7,322 nucleotides of DNA from an uncultured Bacteroidales bacterium (GTDB taxonomy: Bacteria; Bacteroidota; Bacteroidia; Bacteroidales; UBA932), in NCBI GenBank assembly GCA_945982095.1, contig CAMFRR010000038.1:1-7322 (forward strand). The letters are read 5' to 3'. Made by a program: the position numbers and the translations under genes. Shown here piece by piece: positions 5,694-7,322 of the stretch. Under the pieces are notes generated by a model. The model was not told where the DNA came from. It ran no database searches and saw only the letters and a list, made by a program, of their open reading frames with translations. Each line of letters begins with the position of its first letter. Positions within the stretch are counted from its first letter, which is position 1.

Positions 5694-7215
5694 GAGCGAA
5701 GAAAGATCAATAAGTTATGCAGAGCAGTTTCTAGACAATCCTATATTCAAAATAGTCAGTTCTGTTGCTGCTGAGAAGGGTGTAAGAGCTTTTGTGATAG
5801 GCGGTTATGTGCGTGATTGCTTTCTTGGTGTCAGGTCGGGCGACATTGACATAGTGGTAGAAGGCAGCGGGCCCGCTTTCGCGAGGGCTGTGGGAAAAAT
5901 CGTGCACAGCCGCGTTTCCATATTCGAAACGTACGGCACGGCCATGCTGCGCTACAAAGGCACGGAAGTGGAGTTCGTGGGCGCACGCAAGGAATCCTAT
6001 TCACGCGAGAGCCGCAACCCTCTTGTCGAGGCCGGCACCCTGCTGGATGACCAGAAGCGCCGCGATTTCACCATCAATGCCATGGCCTTTTCCCTCAACG
6101 GGGATGACTACGGCGTTCTGGTGGATCCTTTCGGAGGAATGGAAGATTTGGAAAAGGGTATAATACGCACCCCTCTCGATCCCGACAAAACCTTTGATGA
6201 CGACCCCTTGCGCATGCTCAGAGCCGTGAGGTTCGCCACCCGCCTGAGCACATGGGAGAAATATTTCAATATCACCCCAGAGTGCTTTGAATCTATAAAA
6301 CGCAATGCCCCTCGTCTGGAGATACTTACAAAGGAACGTATAGTCGAGGAACTCAACAAGATACTCATTACCGACCACCCGTCGATGGGATTCTTCCTGA
6401 TGGACAAGGCCGGAATGCTGCAGTATATTCTCCCTGACCTGCTCAAGCTCAAAGGAGTGCAGATGATGGAAGGCAGGGCCCACAAGGAGAACTTCGCACA
6501 CACGCTGCAGGTACTGGACAATGTAGCCGAGGCCGAGAAGGCAGCCATAGCCGAAGGGCTTCTGCATGATTATGAGGACGTTGGAAACGAGTTCAAAGAG
6601 ACTGTGCGCACTTCTCCTAATGTTTGGCTGCGCTGGGCGGCCCTGCTTCATGACATAGGGAAGCCTGCTTCCAAGCAGTTCGACCCTGTTGCAGGCTGGA
6701 GTTTCCACGGACATGAGGTAATTGGCAGCAAGATGGTGCCTAAGATTTTCAAGAGCCTGAAAATGCCTCTGAACGAGAAGATGAAATACGTGCAGAAACT
6801 GGTTTTCCTGCATGGACGTCCACAAACGCTTGTTACTGAGGAAATTACTGACTCTGCCGTGCGCCGTCTGCTTTTCGAGGCAGGCAATGACATAGACGAC
6901 CTTATGCTTCTTTGCAAGAGCGACATTACTTCCAAGAACGAACGCAAGGTGGAAGTGCTCAAGTCCAATTTCGACCTTGTCATGGGCAAGATGAAGGAAG
7001 TGGAACAGAAGGATGCCATGCGCAATTGGAAAAATCCCATTTCCGGAGATTATATCATGGATCTGTACGGCTTGCCGCCTTGCCGCATACTCGGGCAGAT
7101 GAAGGAAAGCATCAAGGAAGCGATACTCAACGGAGAGATAGAAAACAGCTTCGAGGCTGCCGACAGGCTTCTTAGGGAATTGATGTCCGCAGATGGTTAT
7201 ATCCCAGTAAAATAA
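5686..7215 (+). CDS. cca: CCA-adding-type tRNA nucleotidyltransferase with HD domain
   Basis: This 509-residue class II nucleotidyltransferase should add or repair the 3' CCA of tRNAs. The head domain has GGYVRD (39-44), the metal-binding DID (Asp53, Asp55), EFVGARKESY (96-105), RRDFTINAM (125-133), DPFGGMEDL (147-155) and DDDPLRMLRAVRFATR (171-186). TKERIVEEL (215-223) follows. The C-terminal half carries an HD phosphohydrolase-like region: AHKENFAHTLQVLDN (265-279), LLHDIGKP (320-327), FHGHE (340-344), LHGRP (375-379) and KSDITSKN (411-418). Poly(A) polymerases share the head, but the HD domain and full motif set fit the CCA-type enzymes annotated in Bacteroidota. About 26 extra residues (within 281-310) separate the HTLxVLDN helix from the HD pair. 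The ATG at 5686 gives an 8-nt overlap (ATGAGTAA) and a family-like short N-terminus; an in-frame ATG at 5662 would add 8 residues and overlap by 32 nt. Together with rnz it covers tRNA 3'-end maturation. Confidence 0.92.
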   Translation: MSKSEERSISYAEQFLDNPIFKIVSSVAAEKGVRAFVIGGYVRDCFLGVRSGDIDIVVEGSGPAFARAVGKIVHSRVSIFETYGTAMLRYKGTEVEFVGARKESYSRESRNPLVEAGTLLDDQKRRDFTINAMAFSLNGDDYGVLVDPFGGMEDLEKGIIRTPLDPDKTFDDDPLRMLRAVRFATRLSTWEKYFNITPECFESIKRNAPRLEILTKERIVEELNKILITDHPSMGFFLMDKAGMLQYILPDLLKLKGVQMMEGRAHKENFAHTLQVLDNVAEAEKAAIAEGLLHDYEDVGNEFKETVRTSPNVWLRWAALLHDIGKPASKQFDPVAGWSFHGHEVIGSKMVPKIFKSLKMPLNEKMKYVQKLVFLHGRPQTLVTEEITDSAVRRLLFEAGNDIDDLMLLCKSDITSKNERKVEVLKSNFDLVMGKMKEVEQKDAMRNWKNPISGDYIMDLYGLPPCRILGQMKESIKEAILNGEIENSFEAADRLLRELMSADGYIPVK

Positions 7216-7232
7216 CTATATTGGCATTTTTT

Positions 7233-7259
7233 TTGCTATAGTCCACCCGGCTATAGCAA
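7233..7259 (+). terminator. 9-bp inverted repeat after cca, possible terminator
   Basis: TTGCTATAG (7233-7241) and CTATAGCAA (7251-7259) form a perfect 9-bp stem with a 9-base loop, 17 nt after the cca stop. Only three T follow on the + strand, so it is not a textbook terminator. A run of eight T (7227-7234) lies on the upstream side and overlaps the left arm; a weak imperfect stem over the stop codon (about 7201-7207 with 7221-7227) could make that T-run a terminator instead. The position at the end of the gene cluster supports a terminator role, but an operator for a following gene is also possible. Confidence 0.45.
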
Positions 7260-7322
7260 TTTGTCAATGCATTTCAGCCAGAAATCTTTAAAGTCTTATA
7301 ACATATATGGATAGCATAAATA

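Noticed and set aside
6001..6825. 274-codon open frame on the minus strand within cca
   Set aside because: It is a shadow of the nucleotidyltransferase coding frame and has no independent evidence.
7307..7322. Start of a further gene (ATG at 7307, reading MDSI...)
   Set aside because: Only five codons fit before the window ends and no TAnnTTTG promoter is visible upstream, so it cannot be supported.

Overview
The window looks like a chromosomal contig end from a member of the Bacteroidota, probably Bacteroidales. The evidence is a TAnnTTTG-type promoter before rpsA, start codons preceded by A/T-rich sequence with no Shine-Dalgarno motif at any of the six genes, and a gene set (S1, short-form RNase Z, glucosaminidase-LysM protein, MltG, solo HsdR-N-like nuclease, CCA-type nucleotidyltransferase with HD domain) whose proteins read as Bacteroidota versions. 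I cannot fix the genus from sequence alone. The first 15 bases are not genomic: they match the Nextera transposon mosaic end with one base missing, so the contig begins with untrimmed adapter.

Layout, all on the + strand: (i) 1-15 adapter remnant; (ii) 16-240 the C-terminal end of a CorA-family metal transporter; (iii) 241-383 an intergenic region with a probable promoter and a 7-bp hairpin; (iv) 384-2171 rpsA, six S1 domains; (v) 2190-3071 rnz; (vi) 3068-4057 a secreted glucosaminidase with LysM repeats; (vii) 4060-5283 mltG with an unusual alanine-rich tail; (viii) 5283-5693 a solo PD-(D/E)xK nuclease-fold protein; (ix) 5686-7215 a CCA-adding-type tRNA nucleotidyltransferase; (x) 7216-7322 a non-coding tail with a T8 run and a 9-bp inverted repeat.

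The six complete genes are packed with gaps of 18 and 2 nt or overlaps of 4, 1 and 8 nt, so they probably form one transcription unit starting at the rpsA promoter. It joins three jobs: translation (S1), tRNA 3'-end maturation (RNase Z trims the trailer, the nucleotidyltransferase adds or repairs CCA), and peptidoglycan remodelling (glucosaminidase and MltG). The nuclease-fold protein has no visible partner subunit and its role is unknown.

I found no mobile element, CRISPR array, tRNA or rRNA, and no clear new multigene system. The best leads are variations in otherwise ordinary proteins: an RNase Z with a strongly shortened substrate-binding arm and an extra segment before its metal motif, an extra helical segment inside the HD part of the nucleotidyltransferase, the alanine-rich tail of MltG, and the orphan nuclease-fold gene. 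Comparisons with usual family members are from memory, not from an alignment.
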